From positions 1 through 8,776 of the forward strand of contig JAITSI010000025.1 in the NCBI GenBank assembly GCA_031287845.1: DNA of 8,776 bases, read 5' to 3'. Origin of the DNA: Puniceicoccales bacterium (GTDB lineage: Bacteria > Verrucomicrobiota > Verrucomicrobiia > Opitutales > JAIRLM01). Shown here piece after piece: positions 1 to 6,325 of the stretch (its first letter is position 1; each line of letters begins with the position of its first letter). A program made the position numbers and the translations under genes. The notes beneath the pieces are model-generated. The model saw only the letters and a program-made list of their open reading frames with translations, did no database searches and was not told the DNA's origin.

Positions 1-587
1 GCCAAATTCCATTCGTGGAGAGCCCGGGAGCGTCCTACCAGGATGCTCCCTTCGTTAGCGAAGTTCTTTGCCGGGCAACGAGTATCGTTGTAGTTCCGAA
101 GCCACTGGTGCACTGGCGCCTCAAACCGGGAGATTCGAGTAGCTCAATGGGTGGCGGCCGTGTTTTTTTGGCAATCATCGACAGAATCCGGGAGCAATGG
201 GCCATACTCAAAAAAATGGGAAAGTATGCGGCGCTCCGCGAGGAGTTTTGGATTGGCGTATTTTTGGCCTGCGAGTACTTCTACTCCGGCATAAAAGAAA
301 AATACAGACGGGCATTTTTTTACAAGCTGCGCCAGCTTTTTCTGGATCTGGAAAAGGAGGGTGGCTTCCAGTACAAATATTTTTCCGAAGAAAATAGAAG
401 ACGCATTGCACAGCTGCTGCGGGGACGCTACTTCGCCTCCATCCTCACAACGAAAAAAAAGATACGCTCATTCCTTTTCAGCATCCACATCGGCCGCAGG
501 GATTTCATCATCCAACTGCTTGGACTGCAAATTTCCCGCGGCCGCTACACCGGTCGGCCGGCATTTCTGGCGTGGAGGATAGAATGA
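1..587 (+). CDS. Family 2 glycosyltransferase, C-terminal part (5' end outside window)
   Basis: The frame is open from the first bases (codons in phase with position 3) to TGA at 585-587, so this is the C-terminal ~194 residues of a longer protein. It carries no catalytic motifs itself. It is assigned because it aligns along its whole length with the C-terminal half of the next gene (643-1818). Shared blocks include ASYQDAPF, EVLCRA, SIVVVP, KYFS and the terminal RPAFLAWR. YQDAPF sits where many GT2 enzymes have the 'ED' pair near the acceptor site (family knowledge). The rest is helical and basic, with many Lys/Arg and aromatic residues, as in the membrane-proximal tails of polysaccharide glycosyltransferases. 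The stop overlaps the start of a 20-codon frame (ATGA). Donor and acceptor sugars cannot be told. It is a diverged paralogue of its neighbour, so an old tandem duplication is likely. Confidence 0.82.
   Translation, partial: QIPFVESPGASYQDAPFVSEVLCRATSIVVVPKPLVHWRLKPGDSSSSMGGGRVFLAIIDRIREQWAILKKMGKYAALREEFWIGVFLACEYFYSGIKEKYRRAFFYKLRQLFLDLEKEGGFQYKYFSEENRRRIAQLLRGRYFASILTTKKKIRSFLFSIHIGRRDFIIQLLGLQISRGRYTGRPAFLAWRIE
574..579 (+). promoter_or_regulatory. Ribosome binding site of the 20-codon mini-ORF
   Basis: GGAGGA lies at 574-579, inside the last codons of the upstream glycosyltransferase. GGAGG is five bases from the ATG at 584. This is the best Shine-Dalgarno match in the left part of the window. 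It is the main reason to take the tiny frame at 584-646 seriously. Confidence 0.6.
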
Positions 588-646
588 AGGCAATTCACGG
601 CAATTTCGATGGGAATTTTGACATGCAACCAAGGGATAGGAAATGA
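584..646 (+). CDS. 20-residue mini-ORF coupling two glycosyltransferase genes
   Basis: An ATG at 584-586 overlaps the TGA (585-587) of the upstream glycosyltransferase. Its own TGA (644-646) overlaps the ATG (643-645) of the next one, so both junctions are ATGA. It has a strong Shine-Dalgarno sequence (GGAGG, spacing 5). The 20-residue product begins MKAIH and contains GNFD twice in a row. The two GNFD copies are encoded GGC AAT TTC GAT and GGG AAT TTT GAC, so all three differences are synonymous third-position changes. Two explanations are possible: a translated coupling peptide that carries ribosomes across the gap, or chance in a 55-bp spacer. No homologue is recognised and the peptide has no signal or membrane segment. 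The geometry supports translation, but function is unknown. Confidence 0.4.
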   Translation: MKAIHGNFDGNFDMQPRDRK

Positions 647-1818
647 ACGCGGCAACTTCGAAAATGAACATGGCAACGCCAAAGGTATCGGTTGTGGTGC
701 CGATCTATAACACGGAGAAGTATTTGCGCCAGTGTTTGGATAGCATCGTTGGGCAAACCCTCCGCGATCTGGAGATTATCCTGGTCGACGATGGCTCCAC
801 CGATGGCTCCGCGGCAATTGTTGACGAATACGCAAAAAAGGATAGGCGTATCGTCGCAATCCACCAGCGCAACGGCGGCATGGGCAAGGCCTATAATAGC
901 GGCATCGCCCGCGCCGGCGGCGAATACATCGGCCTAGTGGAATCCGACGACTGGATCGAGCCGGACATGTACGAACTGCTCTATGCCGCGGCTAAAAAAT
1001 ACGATGCGGACCTGGCCAAGTCCTCCTTTTTTGTTCACATTCCGGGCAAGAATGGAACCTGGTGCGATGTTCCACTTGGCCTCGTGGAGCCGGGAAAGGT
1101 GCGGTTTGATCTGACAATGGATGCGCCGAAGGGTGTTTTTTGCATCGAGGACGTGCCCCTATTGGCGGCGCACCACACATCCCTTTGGACCTATCTGTAC
1201 CGGAGGGACTTCGTGCGCCAAATTTTCTTCGTGGAAAGCCCCCAGGCCTCCTATCAGGATGCACCCTTCGTGTTTGAAGTCCTATGCCGGGCGCGGAGCA
1301 TCGTGGTTGTGCCCAGACCCCTGCTGCACCTGCGGGACGAGGGATTCGCACAGAAAAATAGTTCGAACGTCGTCGACCGCCGGGTGATGGCCATCGTGGA
1401 CCGGTTCGAGGAGGCGCTGGCCGTGCTCAAAAAGTTTAAAAAATACGAGGTCCTGCGCGAGGCCTACTGGCTCCACGCCGCAAATGCCTGCGAATGCTTC
1501 TATGGAAAAATTGCGTGGAAATTTAAAAAGGAAATGTTTTTCAAAATGCATGCCCTATTTCGGAAATTGAAGGAGGATGGGTCATTCACCTGGAAATATT
1601 TTTCCAAAAATCGCAGAAAATGTGCCAAAAACTGGTGCCGCGGCCGCTGGCTGCGCAGCCTGTTTCCCACGTGGAAAAGCATAAGGGCATTCCTATTTTG
1701 TGTGCATTTTCCTAGTAGGGAAGGATTTATTTTTCAACTGCTGGGCTTTGCCCTGGCCGGGGGAAGGTACGTGAACCGCCCCGCCTTCCTGGCCTGGCGC
1801 AAGGACAGCCGCCACTAG
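643..1818 (+). CDS. Family 2 glycosyltransferase (GT-A fold)
   Basis: This 391-residue protein transfers a sugar from a nucleotide donor, probably in cell-envelope polysaccharide synthesis; the exact sugar is unknown. The GT-A domain is clear. VSVVVPIYN (residues ~15-23) opens the first strand, VDDGSTDGS (48-56) is the nucleotide-binding block, and NGG (77-79) leads to the metal-binding motif ESDDW (100-104). YQDAPF (204-209) occupies the usual ED position. The C-terminal ~180 residues are helical and basic, with no obvious transmembrane helix, and match the partial gene upstream. The start at 643 is preferred because AAGGGA (631-636) precedes it with 6-base spacing; in-frame ATGs at 664 and 670 are possible but less well placed. 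The TAG stop (1816-1818) lies inside the CTAG that forms the left edge of a MITE-like element, so the last residues may have been reset by its insertion. Confidence 0.93.
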   Translation: MNAATSKMNMATPKVSVVVPIYNTEKYLRQCLDSIVGQTLRDLEIILVDDGSTDGSAAIVDEYAKKDRRIVAIHQRNGGMGKAYNSGIARAGGEYIGLVESDDWIEPDMYELLYAAAKKYDADLAKSSFFVHIPGKNGTWCDVPLGLVEPGKVRFDLTMDAPKGVFCIEDVPLLAAHHTSLWTYLYRRDFVRQIFFVESPQASYQDAPFVFEVLCRARSIVVVPRPLLHLRDEGFAQKNSSNVVDRRVMAIVDRFEEALAVLKKFKKYEVLREAYWLHAANACECFYGKIAWKFKKEMFFKMHALFRKLKEDGSFTWKYFSKNRRKCAKNWCRGRWLRSLFPTWKSIRAFLFCVHFPSREGFIFQLLGFALAGGRYVNRPAFLAWRKDSRH

Positions 1819-1836
1819 GGTTAGGGTCCGTAAACC
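1815..1836 (+). repeat. Left terminal inverted repeat of the MITE-like element
   Basis: It begins CTAGGGTTAGGGTCCG and continues to GTAAACC. It matches the reverse complement of 2146-2167 at 19 of 22 bases; the three differences are all transitions. It contains the TAG stop codon of the glycosyltransferase. Confidence 0.75.
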
Positions 1837-1920
1837 CATATTCCACCTCCATCTGGAAAAATGACCGCTATGGACCCTGTTGTGCAAGAGCTTGACTTCT
1901 TGAGGGAAGGGCCGCTCACG

Positions 1921-1948
1921 GGCGCTGCCCGGCGAAGCGGGCAGTGCC
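1921..1948 (+). other. Strong stem-loop inside the MITE-like element
   Basis: GGCGCTGCCCG (1921-1931) pairs with CGGGCAGTGCC (1938-1948) around the loop GCGAAG. This gives 11 pairs including one G-T wobble. No T-run follows on either strand, so it is not a standard intrinsic terminator. It lies between convergent operons and could still slow polymerase or protect a 3' end. Internal hairpins are common in miniature transposable elements. Confidence 0.6.
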
Positions 1949-2145
1949 GCGGGCCGGCCCTGATGGCAAAAAGGTTACGCGGGGCGACCTGCGCGCTGCG
2001 ATAGCAGAAGCATCGCGGCCTCGAGGGCCGGCCAAGCCCATTTGGGGCCCTGCCCCCAGCTCCGCTTCCCCCAGGCCATCTGTGCCATGGCGGCGGCATT
2101 TCGCGGGGGCCAGGGGACGCAGCCCCACCATCAACCGATAGACCT

Positions 2146-2167
2146 GGTTTACGGGTCCTGACCCTAG
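2146..2167 (-). repeat. Right terminal inverted repeat of the MITE-like element
   Basis: Read on the minus strand it begins CTAGGGTCAGGACCCG and continues to GTAAACC, mirroring 1815-1836. The core GGGTCCTGACCC (2154-2165) is itself a short palindrome. It ends 7 bp from the stop codon of the minus-strand phosphatase gene. Confidence 0.75.
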
Positions 2168-2174
2168 GGCGGCC

Positions 2175-3929
2175 TCAGCTCTCGGCCAGCCAGGAGGTTC
2201 CGGCGAGGGGCCCGTGGAGATTGTCAAGGAAGGGAAAGCGCAGCAGGGCCCGCAGCCAGCGGCGGTCGTCCTGGACGCGATAGCCGTGAAAGCCGGTGCA
2301 GGAGAATAGGATATGATCGCTGCCGCAGGCATCGAGGACCCGGGCCCGCTCCAACATTTCTCTCAACGGTGGACCTTCTTCGGCCAGGCACGGCTCCGGA
2401 ACGGTTCCCCGCCGGTCGCCCTGGAGCACGAGCCACAGGTAGGCCACCTCGCCGTGGAAAATTCCTGTCCTATCCTTGCCGCTGCGGCAGTTGCAGGCGC
2501 AGGGCAGACCCAGCAGGTGGCAGAGGACGAGGACCCTGGCCGGCATGGCATAGGGATTGCGGACGTGGCAAAAGTCCTCGTAGCCCCGCAGCGCCCGCCT
2601 TTTCCAGAGCAATCCTCCCCGCTTCTCCGCCGTCACCTGGCACAGCTCCAGAACCTGGCGGGCCAGCTGGATGATCTGCCACCGTTCCCGTTCGCTCCGT
2701 TCTCCACCGCGCAGGGCAGCTCCCACCAGGGAGTTCGAATCCCATAGTCCGAGCGCCGCCGCCAGAACGTCCTCCTCCATTTCCGTCCCCGTCCGGACCC
2801 GCCGCCAATTTTCCTCCAGGGCCGGAGGGATTTTCCAAAAATGCGGGCCCTCCTCCCCGCCGGCGCAGCTATTCCCAAGTAAAGTCTCCAGGGACCGGTC
2901 ATTGGCGGGGAAAAAATCCTCGGGGATGGGCAATTTCCCCATGAGCCTCACGCCGCCCAGCCGGTGGTACCAGGGATTGACGGGGAAGTTAAAGGCCAAA
3001 ACCTCGGGGATGAGAAAAATTTGCCCGGCGGATTCGGCGGGATGGGACCCGATGGCGACGGCCACGCCCTTCCTTTCCGCCATTGCCCAGGCCCTAGCCT
3101 GCTCCTCCGGCCGCTCCCCGTCGCAGAACCATGGCCTGGCACCGGGTGTCATCAGCTGTATCGACGCCAGGCGCAGCGGCACGGGATCCGTTGTCCCGGC
3201 GGCTACCCGCGCCCGCAGGTCATTCCAGATCCTGGCCTGGCACCGCGCGGCCAGAGCCAGCAGCTCACCCGGGGCGGGAGATTGGCCGAAACTGCTCCGA
3301 ATCCGCGGCCAGTCCCGCAGATGCCCGTGGCGCACCAGGCGCAGCGGTGCCAGTCCTTCCCCCTCCACCTCCGCCAGCCAGCCATTTACCAGGTGGCGGG
3401 AGTCGTCGTGGGCCGGCGAAATGCCCAGCCGCGGCACGGCCGTGGACCCGCCATCCCCGTCGGGAGGAAAGGGTTTTAGGATTTTCCATGCCGGAGTGAC
3501 GCCTAGCCGCACCGGTTGGCCGTTCCAGGTGAGGGTCCTGGCCGCCGGCTGCCAGGCGACCGTGTCCGTTTCCCAAAATTGCACCAGGTGGCGGCGGGCG
3601 GTGGCGCCATCGGGAAAGGTCGAGCGGAACAGCCGCTGCAGATGTCGCACGGCACGGGAAAAATGCCGTCCCGACGGGGGTCGTTCCCGCAACCGGCGCA
3701 GGCGATGGATGGTCCGGTCCAGCTTCCGCCGGGCCGCGGCATCCCGTTCCCCCTCCCTCCGCATGGAACAAACCTCCCAATAGGGCCGCAGGGCGTGGCG
3801 AAAGCTGGCCCGGGAACGGCAGATGACCCTCCGCCGCTGGAATATGCGCCGCAGCTGCTCCGCCTCTCCCGCGCCGGTCATTTTCTCCGCGCCGGTTCCA
3901 ACTTTCCGTCCCTCCTGCCCTTCCCTCAT
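2175..3929 (-). CDS. SopB/IpgD-like inositol phosphate phosphatase (putative secreted effector)
   Basis: This 584-residue protein is close to SopB (about 560). The family removes phosphate from phosphoinositides and inositol phosphates; known members are injected by type III secretion and reshape host membranes. The CX5R active-site loop is CRSGKDRTG, with Cys481 and Arg487 and Lys485 between them. This is the SopB-type CKSGKDRTG signature, at the same relative position. The second family motif is present as VLAFNFPVN (310-318) followed by a Leu-Gly (324-325). LRLVRHG (196-202) and CTGFHGYRV (544-552) also recall SopB blocks. The first ~110 residues are strongly basic with no Sec signal peptide or membrane helix. 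The start at 3929 is chosen because ATGA overlaps the upstream stop and AGAAGGG lies 6 bases ahead; ATG at 3881 is an alternative. GC content matches its neighbours, so there is no sign of recent transfer. Phosphatase class is well supported; secretion is inferred from family only. Confidence 0.85.
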   Translation of the reverse strand: MREGQEGRKVGTGAEKMTGAGEAEQLRRIFQRRRVICRSRASFRHALRPYWEVCSMRREGERDAAARRKLDRTIHRLRRLRERPPSGRHFSRAVRHLQRLFRSTFPDGATARRHLVQFWETDTVAWQPAARTLTWNGQPVRLGVTPAWKILKPFPPDGDGGSTAVPRLGISPAHDDSRHLVNGWLAEVEGEGLAPLRLVRHGHLRDWPRIRSSFGQSPAPGELLALAARCQARIWNDLRARVAAGTTDPVPLRLASIQLMTPGARPWFCDGERPEEQARAWAMAERKGVAVAIGSHPAESAGQIFLIPEVLAFNFPVNPWYHRLGGVRLMGKLPIPEDFFPANDRSLETLLGNSCAGGEEGPHFWKIPPALEENWRRVRTGTEMEEDVLAAALGLWDSNSLVGAALRGGERSERERWQIIQLARQVLELCQVTAEKRGGLLWKRRALRGYEDFCHVRNPYAMPARVLVLCHLLGLPCACNCRSGKDRTGIFHGEVAYLWLVLQGDRRGTVPEPCLAEEGPPLREMLERARVLDACGSDHILFSCTGFHGYRVQDDRRWLRALLRFPFLDNLHGPLAGTSWLAES

Positions 3930-4900
3930 AGCACGCCCTTCTGGTAGAGCCACAGGCGCAGCCGCCTTCCCGGAGAAAGCAGCCGGGGCCGCAGGTCTCC
4001 CTTCTTTACCAGATCCCTTGCCAAGCGCCGCAGCCGCCGGTGACCCTTCCAGAAGCCGGGCCGCCGCCATCCGCCTACGAAGGCCTGGAAGAAGAGCGTG
4101 GCCATGCGCCGCTCCACGGATCGGCTGACCTCTTCGGGCAGGGTTCGGCCGGCAACGAGAGCCTTTATCTTTTCCGCACAGCGCACGCTTTCCCCAAAAT
4201 AGCTCGCATAGGACTGGCGGTTGCAGATGGAGCGGGCGTGGTCGCGGTAAAAGTACAGCCGGGCATCGGACAGAACCTGCCGTTCCGTGGCCAGGAGGGC
4301 TGCGGTGGTGAAAAGCAGATCCTCGCGGAAGCACAGGTCGGAAAAGGACAGCCCAGCCAGAATTTTTCGGCAAAAGAGCTTTCCCCAGACGGTGCCCAGG
4401 GAAATCGAGCGGCTGCGCTGGAGCAGGCGAAACCGCTCCGGCTCCTCCAGGGAGGCGCTCCGCTCCCGACCCGGGGGGCGGCACAGGTTGGGCCGGCGGG
4501 AGCCGGAAAATTTCACGTAGCCGCACAGGGACACGTCGGCGTTGGCGGAGAGGAGATTGCGGTGTAAAATTTGTAAATAGTCCCGGTGCAGGAGGTCATC
4601 GGGATCGGCAAAGGCGATCCACTGGCCGCGGGCCACTTCCATGCCGGCGTTGCGCGCCGCCCCCACGCCGCCGTTTTCCCGGTGCAGGACCCGGAAGCGG
4701 CCATCGCGTTTCGCCATGGCGTCCAAAATCTCGCCGCAGCCGTCCGGCGAGCCGTCGTTGACGCAGATGCACTCAAAATTGGAAAAACTCTGGTCGCAGA
4801 TGCTGTCCAGGCAGTCCGGCAGAAAGGCTTCCACCGCATAGACCGGCAAAATGATGGACACGATGGGCAACGCCTCGCCAATTCCCTCGCCGGCATCCAT
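3926..4900 (-). CDS. Family 2 glycosyltransferase (GT-A fold)
   Basis: This 324-residue enzyme has a clear N-terminal GT-A domain. VSIILPVYA (14-22) is the first strand, VNDGSPDG (47-54) the nucleotide-binding block, ENGGVGAARNAGM (75-87) the following conserved loop, and DPDD (99-102) the metal-binding DXD-type motif. FREDLLF (191-197) supplies the ED pair of the acceptor site. The C-terminal ~100 residues are Arg-rich and probably lie near the membrane. Sugar specificity is unknown; envelope polysaccharide or protein glycosylation are both possible. The start at 4900 puts the usual short lead before the first strand but has no ribosome binding site. An in-frame ATG at 5005 would add 35 residues and overlap birA by 20 bp. 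The stop overlaps the start of the SopB-like gene (ATGA), so the two are translationally coupled. It is only distantly related to the two plus-strand paralogues. Confidence 0.9.
   Translation of the reverse strand: MDAGEGIGEALPIVSIILPVYAVEAFLPDCLDSICDQSFSNFECICVNDGSPDGCGEILDAMAKRDGRFRVLHRENGGVGAARNAGMEVARGQWIAFADPDDLLHRDYLQILHRNLLSANADVSLCGYVKFSGSRRPNLCRPPGRERSASLEEPERFRLLQRSRSISLGTVWGKLFCRKILAGLSFSDLCFREDLLFTTAALLATERQVLSDARLYFYRDHARSICNRQSYASYFGESVRCAEKIKALVAGRTLPEEVSRSVERRMATLFFQAFVGGWRRPGFWKGHRRLRRLARDLVKKGDLRPRLLSPGRRLRLWLYQKGVL
3936..3942 (-). promoter_or_regulatory. Ribosome binding site of the SopB-like gene
   Basis: On the minus strand AGAAGGG lies 6 bases before the ATG at 3929, within the last codons of the glycosyltransferase. 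Together with the ATGA overlap it fixes the start of the phosphatase and implies translational coupling. Confidence 0.65.
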
Positions 4901-4985
4901 GGCCACAGTCAAGGAAAAGGTCCCGGGGCCGCAAGAGAATTTCCCAGCGGCGGCGGGCGGCGGGCATGTGCGTCGCTTAAATTTT

Positions 4986-5621
4986 TCAGCTTTTCCACCT
5001 TTCATCCCGCTGCAGCAGGGCGGTGAGCAGGGGCGGCAGGACGTCGCGCAGGGAAAGGGAACGGCGCTGGGCCAGGGATCCGACCGGCTGGGCGCAGTGG
5101 GACTGCAGGTTCGGATCTTCCACCAGATTGATCCCCACGCCCACGGCGACGCCGGCCCAGGGAATGGCCTCGAGCAAAATTCCCGCCACCTTTTTCCCAT
5201 CCAGGAGCAGGTCGTTGGGCGGCTTCACCGCCAGGGAAAGGTCGAAGTGCCGGTGCAGCGCAGCGGCGATCCGCTCCGCCAGCGCCAGGGACCATTCACC
5301 GAGTCGGGACAGCTCCGGGCGGCAGGGCCAGGCCAGGGAAAGGTACAAATTCCCAAGACGGTCGCTGACCCAGTTTCTCCCGTGCCGTCCCCTCCCCGCG
5401 CTCTGCCGGCCCGCCAAAATCACGGCAGCGCAGCGGTGAATGAGACATTCCCGGGCCACGTCGCAGCTGCTTCCCACCATTTCAAGGGAGATGGCCCGGA
5501 AGCCCCGGGCGGCGGGCAGCTCCGCCAGCAGCCGTTCCAGTTCTTTTTGGGAAAAACTCTCCCCCACCGGGGATGAATCTGGTTCCGGCGACCCGGATGC
5601 AAGCGTTTTTCCCAGGGGCAT
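4986..5621 (-). CDS. birA: Biotin-[acetyl-CoA carboxylase] ligase
   Basis: It activates biotin with ATP and attaches it to the lysine of biotin carboxyl carrier protein, so it is needed for fatty acid synthesis. The 211-residue protein carries the biotinyl-AMP loop GRGRHGRNW followed by GNLYLSLAW, and the catalytic block PPNDLLLDGKKVAGILLE with the key lysine. VGVGINL marks the end of the core domain. It lacks the N-terminal DNA-binding domain of E. coli BirA (321 residues), so it is a ligase without repressor function. Two positions are unusual: the common KWPND is KPPND, and the usual STN near the start of the core reads SSCD. The C-terminal domain is short. The ATG at 5621 has no good ribosome binding site; an upstream TTG at 5633 is possible. 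It heads a minus-strand run, with 85 bp to the glycosyltransferase. The link to the downstream genes is by position only. Confidence 0.9.
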   Translation of the reverse strand: MPLGKTLASGSPEPDSSPVGESFSQKELERLLAELPAARGFRAISLEMVGSSCDVARECLIHRCAAVILAGRQSAGRGRHGRNWVSDRLGNLYLSLAWPCRPELSRLGEWSLALAERIAAALHRHFDLSLAVKPPNDLLLDGKKVAGILLEAIPWAGVAVGVGINLVEDPNLQSHCAQPVGSLAQRRSLSLRDVLPPLLTALLQRDERWKS

Positions 5622-5684
5622 GGCCCGCGACAATCGGCTTTTTTTACCGTTGACAGGCGGGCGACGAAGCTGTCCCCTGGTCCA
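5622..5684. promoter_or_regulatory. Divergent intergenic region between birA and the TPR-protein operon
   Basis: These 63 bp separate two divergent start codons, so both promoters should lie here or in the gene ends. TTGACA (5650-5655, plus strand) is a perfect -35 hexamer, but no acceptable -10 follows at 16-18 bases. A 7-base T run precedes it. GACAG (5652-5656) and CTGTC (5670-5674) form a weak inverted repeat. No Shine-Dalgarno sequence precedes either start. Confidence 0.3.
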
Positions 5685-6308
5685 ATGGCGGAGCAAGCGG
5701 AGGACGGGCCATCGCCCTGGCGGCGTCTGTGGCACTGGTCCATTCGCCGGCGCTGGCTTTTGCTGGCCGCGTTGATTGTATGTCTTTTGCCGGCGCTGAT
5801 TCTCCCCATCCGCTCCAGCTGCCGTGCCAGGTCCCTTCGCCGCCTGCAGGAACAATTTCTCGCCGCCTGGCCCGGCGGCCTTGCGGCCCGGCTGGCCTTC
5901 GTGAACAGCCAGGGAAATCGGCCCCTGGGAGCGCTGATGGCCTACGCCATTGCCTGTGAACGGGAGGCGCGCGGGGACTGGGAGGACGCGGCGGCCCTCT
6001 ACGCCGGCGGAGAGTGCTGGAGGGGAACCGGACTGGACGGAATTGCCGCCCTGGCCCGGGCCGTGGCATTGATCCGGTCGGGGGAAGGTTCCCGGGCCCG
6101 GTCGCTGCTGGCCACGCTCGCGGCCGACCGTCGCCGGTCGCGGACCGTGCGGGGAGGGGCCTGGTATTTGCAGGCGCTGGCCGCCTATGGCGAGGGAGAA
6201 TGGGAGCTGGCCCGGGCGGCGCTGGACGAGCTCTCCCGGCTGGCACCAACCGGCATCTGGGAACAGAAGGCGGCCCTGCTGGCGCTGGCCGTAGGCAGGG
6301 AAAGCTAA
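5685..6308 (+). CDS. Single-pass membrane protein with TPR-like helices, function unknown
   Basis: This 207-residue protein has a short charged N-terminus with RRR just before a hydrophobic helix (residues ~24-42). That arrangement predicts a cytoplasmic N-terminus and a periplasmic body, as in YfgM-type TPR proteins. The rest is alpha-helical and Ala/Leu-rich with TPR-like spacing: YAIACEREARGDWEDAAALY (87-106), a helix pair at ~119-145 (ALARAVALIRSGEGSRARSL), and YLQALAAYGEGEWELARAAL (161-180). These look like about three degenerate TPR units. TPR modules usually serve as protein-binding scaffolds, but the partner cannot be named. It is first in a tight plus-strand operon, 17 bp before yraN. 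The start at 5685 has no ribosome binding site but suits the membrane helix. No specific family is recognised with certainty; YfgM/TPR_21-like is a guess. Confidence 0.75.
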   Translation: MAEQAEDGPSPWRRLWHWSIRRRWLLLAALIVCLLPALILPIRSSCRARSLRRLQEQFLAAWPGGLAARLAFVNSQGNRPLGALMAYAIACEREARGDWEDAAALYAGGECWRGTGLDGIAALARAVALIRSGEGSRARSLLATLAADRRRSRTVRGGAWYLQALAAYGEGEWELARAALDELSRLAPTGIWEQKAALLALAVGRES

Positions 6309-6325
6309 GGATAAGGACCAGGGCC

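Larger units (their letters stand above)
1815..2167. mobile_element. MITE-like element with terminal inverted repeats
   Basis: This 353-bp segment fills the gap between two convergent genes and has no credible coding frame. Its ends are a 22-bp inverted repeat (1815-1836 and 2146-2167) with 19 of 22 positions matching. Both ends begin CTAGGGT and end GTAAACC internally. CTAG is palindromic, so it may be a 4-bp target duplication rather than part of the repeat, leaving 18-bp ends. Short YTAR/CTAG-type targets are known for IS5-group elements, so a non-autonomous IS5-like derivative is a reasonable but unproven assignment. The interior is GC-rich with a strong hairpin at 1921-1948. Alternatives are a decayed insertion sequence with a degraded transposase, or an intergenic repeat acting as a two-way transcription stop. 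It abuts both genes closely: its left edge contains the upstream stop codon, and its right edge is 7 bp from the stop of the minus-strand phosphatase. Confidence 0.62.

Noticed and set aside
651..680. DNA resemblance of the start of the second glycosyltransferase to the mini-ORF repeat (GGCAA.TTCGA)
   Set aside because: The match is short, gapped and in a different reading frame; it could be chance.
1916..2141. Transposase remnant inside the MITE-like element
   Set aside because: All frames were read for IS5-type transposase blocks; only vague Gly/Arg-rich stretches were found and no DDE-type motif.
2313..3783. Long open frames on the plus strand opposite the SopB-like gene, including one of about 370 codons
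   Set aside because: They are antisense to a gene with clear catalytic motifs, have Arg/Pro/Ser-rich composition typical of GC-rich shadow frames, and show no family motif.
3930..4526. Upstream extension of the SopB-like frame to a start at 4526
   Set aside because: The extension overlaps the glycosyltransferase in another frame, and the ATGA junction with AGAAGGG at 3936-3942 marks 3929 as the start.
5650..5678. TTGACA as a promoter -35 box for the TPR-protein operon
   Set aside because: The hexamer is perfect, but no -10-like sequence occurs at 16-18 bases in this GC-rich stretch, so it is mentioned only within the intergenic region.
6014..6325. Upstream extension of yraN into the TPR-like gene
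   Set aside because: UPF0102 proteins are about 120-130 residues and begin shortly before the conserved GE; GTG 6326 with AAGGA fits, while the extension is a shadow frame.
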